Assembly (NCBI GenBank): GCA_030636615.1
Contig: DAOVWP010000014.1
Span: 1 to 10,519 of the forward strand
Reading direction: 5' to 3'
DNA from: Candidatus Nanohaloarchaea archaeon
GTDB lineage: Archaea; EX4484-52; GLR71
Length of the DNA: 10,519 nt
Every line of letters begins with the position of its first letter. Position 1 is the first letter of the stretch. Of the stretch, positions 1-5,412 are shown piece after piece. The notes beneath the pieces are model-generated. The model was not told where the DNA came from and did no database searches. It worked only from the letters and a program-made list of their open reading frames with translations. Position numbers and translations under genes: made by a program.

Positions 1-718
1 TCCTGTCTTTTGGTATGTAGTATTCACATCCTTTCTTCAGGAATTTTTTGAAAAACTGTTCACATGGTTCATCTATCCTGTCTTTTTTATCTATATGTTT
101 CAGTTTTTTGAAGTATTGATCGAGGTCTTTGATATTGTATCTATGTTTTAAGTATGTCTTGATTTTTAGATCTATCTCTTTTAGGAATTCTTTTTTTGTC
201 CTGATACCATAATTTTCAAGTTGTTTGATGTTCATGTTATTTTGGACTATGATTGATCCGATTAGATAATCATCATATGCGTCTGTGTTTAATTTATTTA
301 CATCAATCCTGAAGCCGAGGTCTTGCAGATTTTTTATTATTTTATCTTTTCTTTTTGTAGCTGTTTCCCTTATTTTAGTGAACTGTTTTTCGAGAATGTT
401 TTTTGATTCTGCTGTATCATTATACATATATGCAAGAAGATGAAATTTATTGTCCTTCAGTTTGGTTGTGATCTCTACGCCGTTTATTATTTCAGGTGAT
501 TTGCGTCGTTTTGTTTTTTCAAAATATCTTTTTAGTTCTTCATTTCCTTCAATTGTGTTGTGGTCTGTTATAGAAATTGCTTTTATCCTATTTCGTTGCG
601 CATAATCACCTATCCTTTGAGGAGACCATGAACCATCTGAGAAAGTTGAGTGAATGTGCAGATCTACTTCTGCAGGTTGTGTGGTTAGAATGTTATTGAC
701 TGTTGGGTGATAATACAT
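1..718 (-). CDS. PHP-domain phosphoesterase, C-terminus cut by window edge
   Basis: I translated 239 codons from the ATG at 718-716; the frame is still open at base 1, so the C-terminus is missing. The N-terminal part shows the metal-binding pattern of PHP phosphoesterases: DLHIHSTFSDG (His21, His23), ITDHNTI (Asp52, His53), NGVEI (Glu82) and FHLLAY (His93). The family hydrolyses phosphoester bonds with two or three metal ions and includes histidinol phosphatase, DNA polymerase PHP domains and the RNase AM/TrpH group. The order and spacing fit the stand-alone TrpH-like type, but the substrate cannot be read from the sequence. The residues after about 105 are lysine-rich and helical, and I do not recognise them. 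The ATG at 718 is the first ATG after an in-frame stop at 745-743. No Shine-Dalgarno sequence precedes it; a TATA-like box lies about 45 bases upstream. The gene diverges from thiI. Confidence 0.85.
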   Translation of the reverse strand, partial: MYYHPTVNNILTTQPAEVDLHIHSTFSDGSWSPQRIGDYAQRNRIKAISITDHNTIEGNEELKRYFEKTKRRKSPEIINGVEITTKLKDNKFHLLAYMYNDTAESKNILEKQFTKIRETATKRKDKIIKNLQDLGFRIDVNKLNTDAYDDYLIGSIIVQNNMNIKQLENYGIRTKKEFLKEIDLKIKTYLKHRYNIKDLDQYFKKLKHIDKKDRIDEPCEQFFKKFLKKGCEYYIPKDR

Positions 719-738
719 ATATTCTATTGTTTTGTTTG

Positions 739-759
739 AAGATTAATAAAATTAATCTT
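739..759. promoter_or_regulatory. Perfect inverted repeat, possible operator
   Basis: Arms AAGATTAAT (739-747) and ATTAATCTT (751-759) are exact inverted copies separated by AAA. The dyad lies between the divergent starts of the PHP gene (718) and thiI (823). It falls immediately downstream of a TATA-like box for the PHP gene (minus strand TAATATAAAA, 767-758), where the polymerase would load. A dimeric repressor site is a reasonable inference; no regulator is identified. The arms are A+T-rich, so chance is not excluded. Confidence 0.4.
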
Positions 760-767
760 TTATATTA
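758..767 (-). promoter_or_regulatory. TATA-like box for the PHP gene
   Basis: The minus strand reads TAATATAAAA from 767 to 758. With the usual archaeal distance of about 26 bases, transcription would start near 737, leaving a leader of about 20 bases before the ATG at 718. Inferred from position and base content only. Confidence 0.4.
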
Positions 768-777
768 GAGTTGTATT

Positions 778-787
778 GTTATATATG
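778..787 (+). promoter_or_regulatory. TATA-like box for thiI
   Basis: GTTATATATG at 778-787 would place the start near 808, just ahead of the GGTG ribosome-binding motif at 811-814. A second weaker TATA-like stretch at 794-799 is an alternative. The assignment rests on position alone. Confidence 0.35.
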
Positions 788-822
788 GGAAGAGTATATC
801 TGTTTTATAGGGTGTTATGATT

Positions 823-1995
823 ATGTCTGAAGATAAAAATCTGTTTGATTGCGTAGTAGTCCATTATGATGAGATCGGTCTTAAAGGAAACAATAGGAAG
901 ATGTTTGAGGATCTTCTTGTGACGAATATGAAAAAGAAACTTGGCAGTCTTGCGACTTCTTTCCGGAAAGAGCATGGATTGATTGTTGTGTATCCCTCAA
1001 AAGCTTCCGGACGGCAGGATATTGCTGAGGCACTTTCAAAGGTTCCTGGTATTGCATATTTCTCTTTTGCAATAAGATCCTCAAGGGATATGGATTGTGT
1101 ATCAAAATGCGTGATTGATTATCTTGCGTCGAAGGAATTTGAAACTTTCAGGATTTATGCGAGACGGCATGATAAGGATTTTCCTATGAATTCTTTAGAG
1201 ATCAATAAGAAGCTTGGTGCTGATGTAGTTGAGGTTTATCATAAGAAAGCCAAGATGGTCGGCGCAGATATGATTGTTAAGGTGGAAGTATCTTCAAGGT
1301 CTGTTTATATCTCTTCGGAGAATATCCGCTCTGTTGGGGGGCTTCCGACTAATTCGAAGCAGAAAGTTGTCTCGCTTCTTTCTGGTGGGTTTGACAGTCC
1401 GGTGGCATCATATATGATGATGAAGAGGGGGTGTGAGGTAATACTTGTGCATTTTCAGAATGAGAATCAGATGGCATGTTCAGTTGAGGATAAGATTGTT
1501 CGTATTGCAAAACAACTTTCAAAATTTCAGGTAGTCACAAAGCTTTATATTGTGCCATTTGAAGAGTTGCAGAAAAGGATAATCATGTATGCCCAGGCTG
1601 ATATAAGAATGCTTGTTTACCGGAGGTTTATGCTTAAGATTTCGTTAAGGATTGCAAGGGATAATCAGGCAAAATTCCTTGTTGTCGGGGATAGTCTGTC
1701 GCAGGTGGCATCCCAGACATTTGATAATCTTTATACTACTTACCAGAACTGTGAAATGCCTGTGTTTTCACCTCTTATCGGGATGAACAAGACAGAGATT
1801 ATAGATATTTCAAGAGATATTGGGACTTATGATATATCGAAATTGCCATATGGAGATTGCTGCAGTTATTTTCTTCCGAAGCATCCGAGACTTAAGTCTT
1901 ATCCGAAACAGCTTGATGGGATTGAGTCAAGGTTTGAAGATATTGATGCGCTTGTCGATGATGCTGTTAAGAGGGCGCGTGTTACGGTCTATTGA
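823..1995 (+). CDS. thiI: tRNA 4-thiouridine synthase ThiI
   Basis: ThiI adenylates U8 of tRNA and exchanges the oxygen for sulfur, giving s4U8; in some organisms it also feeds thiamine thiazole synthesis. The first ~165 residues match the ferredoxin-like plus THUMP tRNA-binding region (VHYDEIGLKGNN near the start). The PP-loop ATPase motif SGGFDS is at residues 189-194 counted from the ATG at 817, followed by the family blocks GDSLSQVASQT and YGDCCSYFLPKHP. Cys348-Cys349 of that numbering are the likely sulfur-transfer residues. At 390-392 residues it matches the short form without the C-terminal rhodanese domain of E. coli ThiI. I prefer the ATG at 823 to 817: GGTG at 811-814 lies 8 bases before 823, as it does before leuS, but only 2 bases before 817. 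It is first in a probable two-gene operon with the U32 gene. Confidence 0.95.
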   Translation: MSEDKNLFDCVVVHYDEIGLKGNNRKMFEDLLVTNMKKKLGSLATSFRKEHGLIVVYPSKASGRQDIAEALSKVPGIAYFSFAIRSSRDMDCVSKCVIDYLASKEFETFRIYARRHDKDFPMNSLEINKKLGADVVEVYHKKAKMVGADMIVKVEVSSRSVYISSENIRSVGGLPTNSKQKVVSLLSGGFDSPVASYMMMKRGCEVILVHFQNENQMACSVEDKIVRIAKQLSKFQVVTKLYIVPFEELQKRIIMYAQADIRMLVYRRFMLKISLRIARDNQAKFLVVGDSLSQVASQTFDNLYTTYQNCEMPVFSPLIGMNKTEIIDISRDIGTYDISKLPYGDCCSYFLPKHPRLKSYPKQLDGIESRFEDIDALVDDAVKRARVTVY

Positions 1996-2012
1996 GATAT
2001 TAGGTTTTATTT

Positions 2013-4076
2013 ATGGTTGAGCTGCTTGCACCTGCGAGGGATATGGATTGCGCTAAAGCTGCAGTTTATGCAGGCGCTGATGCTATATATTTCGGGCTCA
2101 AACAGTTCAGTGCTAGGATGTCTGCAGGTAACTTTGATATAGATGGTGAAGCTGAAACATTGATTGATTTTTGTCATCTTCATAGTGTTAAGGCATTCTG
2201 CGCTGTAAATACTCTGCTGGATAATAAGGAACTTGCTGAAGCGCTTGGTCATATATCTAAGCTATATTCTTATGGTGTGGATGCAGTGATCGTGCAGGAT
2301 CTTGGACTTATAAAAGCTGTAAGAGATAACTTTGCTGATCTTCCTGTGCATGCCAGTACGCAGATGGGCGCGCATAATGTTGATGCAGTCCTGTTTCTTG
2401 AGAAACTTGGAGTCAGTAGGGTTATTCTTTCGAGAGAGTTGACACTTAAAGAGATTAAGGAAATTGGTGTTAGGGCTAGGAATATTGAGATTGAGGTGTT
2501 TGTGCATGGAGCTTTGTGTGTATGTTATTCAGGGCAGTGTCTTTTCTCCAGTTTTACCCAGAACAGAAGCGCTAATAAGGGGAAATGCGCCCAGATGTGC
2601 AGGCAGATATATTCTGTTGATGGAAGGGAAAGTTATTCTCTGAATCCTAAGGATAATAATCAGATAAACAGAATTCCTGAGCTGATTAGCTCTGGTGCGA
2701 AAAGTTTTAAGATTGAGGGGAGGATGAAGTCACCGCAATATGTAGCTGTTGTTGTTAGTTCATATCGCAAAGCAATTGATCAGGGGCTGGGTGAAGTTGA
2801 CCGGTTACGGCTTGAGGATGTGTTCAATAGAGGATTTGTGGAAGGTTATCTTGATTCGAGGAAGAGAGATGGTCTGATTGCGTATGAATCACCAAAGCAT
2901 AAAGGGGCTCTTGTCGGAAAAATCATCTCATTGGAGAAAGGGGTTGCCAGAATTAAGCTTAAGAGATCTGTATTTGTCGGAGATGGATTTGTTGTAAAGG
3001 TTGGTGATGGAGAGTTTGGATTCAGGTATCGTAGAAATTGTAAGGTTGGAGAGGTTATTGGTGTCAAATTGAATGTAAGTAAGGGATATCAGGATGCTAT
3101 TGTCGGAAAGGAAGTTTACAGGACTGTCAGTTCAAGTGTTGAGGATTTTTGTAATGGATTACTTCGGGACTCAAAGAAGGTTAAGGTTAATATCTGCGCT
3201 GAATTTAGGATTGGTGGGTCGTTTATTGAGTTTTCCAGAAAAGGTCTTGTTGAACGGGTTGAGATAAGTCATGTGGTTGAAGCGCTGAAAACTGAGACAA
3301 CCGAGTCTGCAATAAGCAATGCTATCACTTCGTTTGGAGATGATAATTTTGTTGCAGGGGATATGAAGATTGTTGTTTCTAAAGGACTTAATGTGTCGCT
3401 TTCAGAGGTTAAAAAAGCAAGGAGGGAACTTCTGCATCGTATTATGGTCGGGAATAGGAAAGATAGTGTTGATGTCTCAGGATGGATTGGAGATAATCTG
3501 GTTGAAAGGGATAAGGGTGGTTGTGGAAAGATCAAAAGGATGGATTATGTTGAAGGTGATGTTATAGTCAGGGGGAGATGTATTGGTGAGAATGGATCTG
3601 TTGTCAATAATCTTGGGTGTTTGAGAGAAGGTGTCAAAGTGATTGGTCCGCATATCAATGTGTTTAATTCTGTTGCATTTGATCTGCTGAATGATATGTT
3701 CTCTCCTGATTTTGTGATTCTTTCAAGAGAGCTTACTCTATATCAGATCAGAGATATTATCAGGAAGTCAAGATATAGTAATGCCGGTGTGATTGTTGAA
3801 GAGAATACTCCACTTATGTATATGGAGCACTGTGTATCAAAGGATGTTTCCGGATGTAAGGATTGTAGGGATGTGGAGCTTGTTGATCGGATTGGGAAGG
3901 TATTTTTAATTGAGAAAAAAGATTGTGTCAATATTGTGCGGAATGCTGATCGGCTTGATTTGATTGATATGATTCCGCGGTTTCAGAAAGTAGGTGTTGC
4001 TGCAGTATTCTCTGATAAAAGGTTGTTTGGGAAAACTGAGAAAAAGACAAAAGGGCATTTTTTCAAGAAAGTTTGA
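2013..4076 (+). CDS. Long U32-family protein, probable RNA hydroxylase (RlhA/TrhP-like)
   Basis: The N-terminus (ELLAPARDMDCAKAAVYAGA) and the U32 signature EVFVHGALCVCYSGQCLFS (residues 161-179) identify the family. Cys169, Cys176, Cys192 and Cys196 are candidate iron-sulfur ligands, and KIEGRMKSPQYVA (233-245) is the second conserved block. A small beta-barrel-like segment follows (roughly 290-380). In the family, TrhP and RlhA hydroxylate tRNA U34 and 23S rRNA in a prephenate-dependent way; older annotations say 'peptidase' or 'collagenase'. At 687 residues this is the long form. ILSRELTL occurs at 138-145 and again at 569-576, and the C-terminal part carries MEHC with Cys607, Cys615 and Cys618, so it looks like a second, diverged barrel. 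AGGT at 2002-2005 sits 7 bases before the ATG, and thiI ends 17 bases upstream, so co-transcription is likely. Which RNA it modifies is not known from sequence. Confidence 0.88.
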   Translation: MVELLAPARDMDCAKAAVYAGADAIYFGLKQFSARMSAGNFDIDGEAETLIDFCHLHSVKAFCAVNTLLDNKELAEALGHISKLYSYGVDAVIVQDLGLIKAVRDNFADLPVHASTQMGAHNVDAVLFLEKLGVSRVILSRELTLKEIKEIGVRARNIEIEVFVHGALCVCYSGQCLFSSFTQNRSANKGKCAQMCRQIYSVDGRESYSLNPKDNNQINRIPELISSGAKSFKIEGRMKSPQYVAVVVSSYRKAIDQGLGEVDRLRLEDVFNRGFVEGYLDSRKRDGLIAYESPKHKGALVGKIISLEKGVARIKLKRSVFVGDGFVVKVGDGEFGFRYRRNCKVGEVIGVKLNVSKGYQDAIVGKEVYRTVSSSVEDFCNGLLRDSKKVKVNICAEFRIGGSFIEFSRKGLVERVEISHVVEALKTETTESAISNAITSFGDDNFVAGDMKIVVSKGLNVSLSEVKKARRELLHRIMVGNRKDSVDVSGWIGDNLVERDKGGCGKIKRMDYVEGDVIVRGRCIGENGSVVNNLGCLREGVKVIGPHINVFNSVAFDLLNDMFSPDFVILSRELTLYQIRDIIRKSRYSNAGVIVEENTPLMYMEHCVSKDVSGCKDCRDVELVDRIGKVFLIEKKDCVNIVRNADRLDLIDMIPRFQKVGVAAVFSDKRLFGKTEKKTKGHFFKKV

Positions 4077-4077
4077 G

Positions 4078-4641
4078 TTAATTCGTTTTTTCTAATTCGT
4101 TTTCGATTGCTCGTTTAAGATTATTCTTAAATTTTCTTTTGAAATCATCTATTGTTAAGATTGGTATTATATTATAAATGGAATCATAGTTGTTTGCTAA
4201 ATATTTACTTCTATCTTTCTTAGGTTTTTTTATAACGAAAGCTTTACCATCTTTGAAACATTCGCTAATTAAATTATTAGCTATTTTTTCTTTTAAAATT
4301 AAATAATAAGGTACTTTTTTTAAAGTATATTCTTCTGAAGGATATTCTGTATTACATGTATCCTGGCATTCAATTGTTCCATCTTCTGTTAGATGAAGAA
4401 GAAATCTATTATAATTTGTTGTATTATTAATATTTAGTCTATAAATAGAGAAGTTATTTATTGTATCTATTAATTTTTTATCAGATACAAGTTCTCTTAA
4501 AAAAGTATCCATGCTTGTAATTTGTTTTTTATATTCTGTTTTTAGAATTGCTTTTTTTATATTTAGTTCTTTTGAACGTTTTTCAAATTTATCTAGGGTT
4601 GGTTTATTTTCCCTTAAAACATCTTTATAACCATCAACCAT
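4078..4641 (-). CDS. Hypothetical lysine-rich orphan protein, 187 aa
   Basis: I do not recognise this protein. It is rich in Lys, Asn, Ile and Glu, has no signal peptide or membrane segment, and its first ~60 residues look helical and possibly coiled-coil. A CxxxC pair sits at residues 92-96 (CQDTC), and the C-terminus is strongly charged. Support for a real gene is good: AAGGT lies 7 bases before the ATG, and a TATA box lies at a suitable distance. Codons are mostly AAA, TTA, ATA and AAT, clearly richer in A and T than the AAG, CTT and AGG use of thiI, the U32 gene and leuS, which suggests horizontal acquisition. Its stop (4080-4078) is one base from the U32 stop (4074-4076), so the two genes converge with no room for separate terminators. 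A function, including any mobile-element or defence role, cannot be assigned. Confidence 0.75.
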   Translation of the reverse strand: MVDGYKDVLRENKPTLDKFEKRSKELNIKKAILKTEYKKQITSMDTFLRELVSDKKLIDTINNFSIYRLNINNTTNYNRFLLHLTEDGTIECQDTCNTEYPSEEYTLKKVPYYLILKEKIANNLISECFKDGKAFVIKKPKKDRSKYLANNYDSIYNIIPILTIDDFKRKFKNNLKRAIENELEKTN

Positions 4642-4674
4642 TTGGATTACCTTTAATCTGGTGTTGGTTGAAAC

Positions 4675-4684
4675 TTTATATATA
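4675..4684 (-). promoter_or_regulatory. TATA box of the 187-aa orphan gene
   Basis: The minus strand reads TATATATAAA here, a strong archaeal TATA-like sequence 34-43 bases upstream of the ATG at 4641. The predicted start near 4652 would place the AAGGT ribosome-binding motif (4653-4649) at the very 5' end of the transcript. Confidence 0.5.
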
Positions 4685-4739
4685 CTACTTTTAAGTTGTA
4701 ATTTGTAGTTAAATCTGATTTTTTACTTTGTATTTTGAA

Positions 4740-5003
4740 TTAATCATTTCCAAGCAGGGCGCTAAGAATATTTAATCCTTCTTCACTGTGGATCATTATT
4801 CCATCATATTTCAGATCAAATGCATGGGTATGTGCGCCTTTTTTTATAAATTTTAGACTATTTTTATCTTCGTCTTTGATTATTTTTAGTTCGCCATAAT
4901 ATCCTAAATCGTCAAGAACCTGAAAGGTGTTTGAGGAGATGTATGGAAGAGGGTTCTTGATGAGATAGAGGAGGAATCCAAGAACAACAACTGCTAAATC
5001 GGT
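4740..5003 (-). pseudogene. Start-less open frame for a small membrane-anchored protein
   Basis: The minus-strand frame is open from just after a TGA (5006-5004) to a TAA at 4742-4740, 87 codons, yet contains no ATG, GTG or TTG usable as a start until near its end. The translation begins TDLAVVVLGFLLYLIKNPLP, a clear membrane-spanning helix. A soluble tail follows with FQVLDDLGYYGELKI and ends in GLNILSALLGND. The tail has ordinary amino-acid content and codon use, so it probably was coding. The 5' end coincides with repeat sequence (hairpin copy a, 4988-5005), as if the start had been lost by insertion or rearrangement. A related stretch at 5123-5095 encodes TDLAVVLG in another frame. It could also be a fragment translated from an unusual start. 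I do not recognise the family. Confidence 0.5.
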
Positions 5004-5004
5004 T
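4973..5004. repeat. Diverged direct repeat, copy 1
   Basis: This segment matches 5095-5123 over its whole length apart from a 3-base indel (AACAACAAC versus AACAAC) and a few substitutions; both end in GCTAAATCGGTT. Read on the minus strand, the differences near the end are synonymous or in frame (GCA/GCG Ala, CTT/CTA Leu, one Val codon more or less), which hints that both copies descend from coding sequence. Confidence 0.6.
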
Positions 5005-5005
5005 C
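4988..5005. repeat. 18-base hairpin, copy a
   Basis: CAACTGCTAAATCGGTTC can form a stem of five pairs (A-T, A-T, C-G, T-G wobble, G-C) with a 6-base loop CTAAAT; the outermost C-C pair is broken. It is the most diverged of three copies and overlaps the truncated reading frame. Confidence 0.55.
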
Positions 5006-5010
5006 ATTAC

Positions 5011-5028
5011 CAACCTCATTATAGGTTG
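5011..5028. repeat. 18-base hairpin, copy b
   Basis: CAACCTCATTATAGGTTG forms a perfect 6-pair stem with a 6-base loop. The following bases GACGCT are shared with copy c. Its innermost pair is T-A where copy c has G-C. Confidence 0.65.
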
Positions 5029-5060
5029 ACGCTAGTGCGTCTTCGCTTCGCTCAGACACA
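5028..5060. repeat. REP-like overlapping hairpins
   Basis: GACGC (5028-5032), TAGT, GCGTC (5037-5041) is a perfect 5-pair hairpin. It overlaps an alternative longer one, TGCGTCT (5036-5042) with AGACACA (5054-5060), which has one mismatch and encloses a tandem TTCGC TTCGC. The two structures exclude each other. This style of G+C-richer palindromic unit resembles repetitive extragenic palindromes, but copy number elsewhere in the genome is unknown. Confidence 0.55.
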
Positions 5061-5077
5061 ACCGTAAGATAAAATAA

Positions 5078-5099
5078 AAAGAAAAGCAGAGAGAGGGAT
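5078..5099. repeat. 22-base copy of tRNA-Cys 3' end plus flank
   Basis: Bases 5078-5099 are identical to 5218-5239. On the minus strand they comprise the last 14 bases of the tRNA-Cys gene body (part of the T stem and the acceptor strand), the discriminator T and 7 bases of T-rich flank. The rest of the tRNA is absent here. Duplicated tRNA 3' ends are the usual trace of integrase-mediated insertion, so this may be an old attachment site. The 140-base offset is far too short for an intact element. Confidence 0.65.
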
Positions 5100-5123
5100 C
5101 CTAGAACAACCGCTAAATCGGTT
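5095..5123. repeat. Diverged direct repeat, copy 2
   Basis: Partner of 4973-5004. It overlaps the end of the 22-base tRNA-derived copy by five bases and includes hairpin copy c. The minus strand encodes TDLAVVLG, like the first codons of the truncated frame at 5003, but in a different frame because the copies are 119 bases apart. Confidence 0.6.
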
Positions 5124-5124
5124 G
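5107..5124. repeat. 18-base hairpin, copy c
   Basis: CAACCGCTAAATCGGTTG forms a perfect 6-pair stem with the loop CTAAAT, followed by GACGCT as in copy b. Compared with copy b, both bases of the innermost pair are changed (G-C for T-A), which keeps the stem. Confidence 0.65.
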
Positions 5125-5134
5125 ACGCTTTACC

Positions 5135-5159
5135 TGACACTCAGCTTTCGCTGAGGTCA
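5135..5159. repeat. 10-pair hairpin, GAAA loop on the minus strand
   Basis: TGAC, bulged A, CTCAGC (5135-5145), loop TTTC, then GCTGAGGTCA (5150-5159) gives ten pairs. On the minus strand the loop is C(GAAA)G, a stable GNRA tetraloop, which favours RNA made in the direction of tRNA-Cys transcription. It lies about 65 bases beyond the tRNA 3' end and is not followed by a T run in that direction. Confidence 0.6.
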
Positions 5160-5206
5160 ATCGCTTTGTTTGTTTAGATATATTTTTGGATTTGTTTGAT
5201 ATTTAA

Positions 5207-5224
5207 CTAAAGAGAATAAAGAAA
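5207..5224 (-). terminator. T-rich terminator after tRNA-Cys
   Basis: Directly after the tRNA discriminator base the minus strand reads TTTCTTTATTCTCTTTAG, with interrupted T runs. Archaeal RNA polymerase stops at such T-rich tracts without a hairpin. The first bases of this tail are included in the 22-base duplicate at 5078-5099. Confidence 0.45.
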
Positions 5225-5239
5225 AGCAGAGAGAGGGAT
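5218..5239. repeat. 22-base direct repeat overlapping tRNA-Cys 3' end
   Basis: The original copy of the repeat found again at 5078-5099. It covers the 3' acceptor strand and part of the T stem of tRNA-Cys together with the first bases downstream of the gene. Confidence 0.65.
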
Positions 5240-5299
5240 TTGAACCCCCGTTAAATACGCTCTGCAGGCGTACGCCAAACCGGACTAGGCGATCTCTGC
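5225..5299 (-). tRNA. tRNA-Cys (anticodon GCA)
   Basis: The minus strand folds into a full cloverleaf. The acceptor stem GCAGAGA/TCTCTGC has seven pairs. The D arm has GCC/GGC with A14, G15 and the G18-G19 pair. The anticodon stem TACGC/GCGTA encloses the loop CTGCAGA with anticodon GCA (plus-strand bases 5263-5265). The T arm has a GGGGG/CCCTC stem (one G-U) and the loop TTCAAAT. The discriminator base is T, the cysteine identity base. Position 8 is T, the nucleotide modified by ThiI. CCA is not encoded and no intron is seen. It probably has its own promoter. Confidence 0.96.
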
Positions 5300-5340
5300 A
5301 CAAAATTAATAGTTGGGCATTCAAGAATTCTGAGCTAAAT

Positions 5341-5348
5341 TTTATATA
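5341..5348 (-). promoter_or_regulatory. TATA box of tRNA-Cys
   Basis: The minus strand reads TATATAAA from 5348 to 5341, about 45 bases upstream of the mature 5' end. A start near 5319 would leave a leader of about 20 bases for RNase P to remove. Confidence 0.5.
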
Positions 5349-5412
5349 TGTTACATATTTGAATCTAGTTTAATATTTAAAAACAATTTAGGCACTTGTT
5401 TGTGTATTGTGT

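Noticed and set aside
4994..5140. Minus-strand 48-codon frame from a GTG at 5140, with a hydrophobic stretch and the phrase SERSEDALAST
   Set aside because: It runs through the hairpins and the tRNA-derived copy, so its sequence is explained by repeats, and no ribosome site precedes it. It is mentioned only as the source of the TDLAVV similarity.
4988..5159. CRISPR array
   Set aside because: The repeats are short, diverged, unevenly spaced and self-complementary, with no regular spacers and no cas genes.
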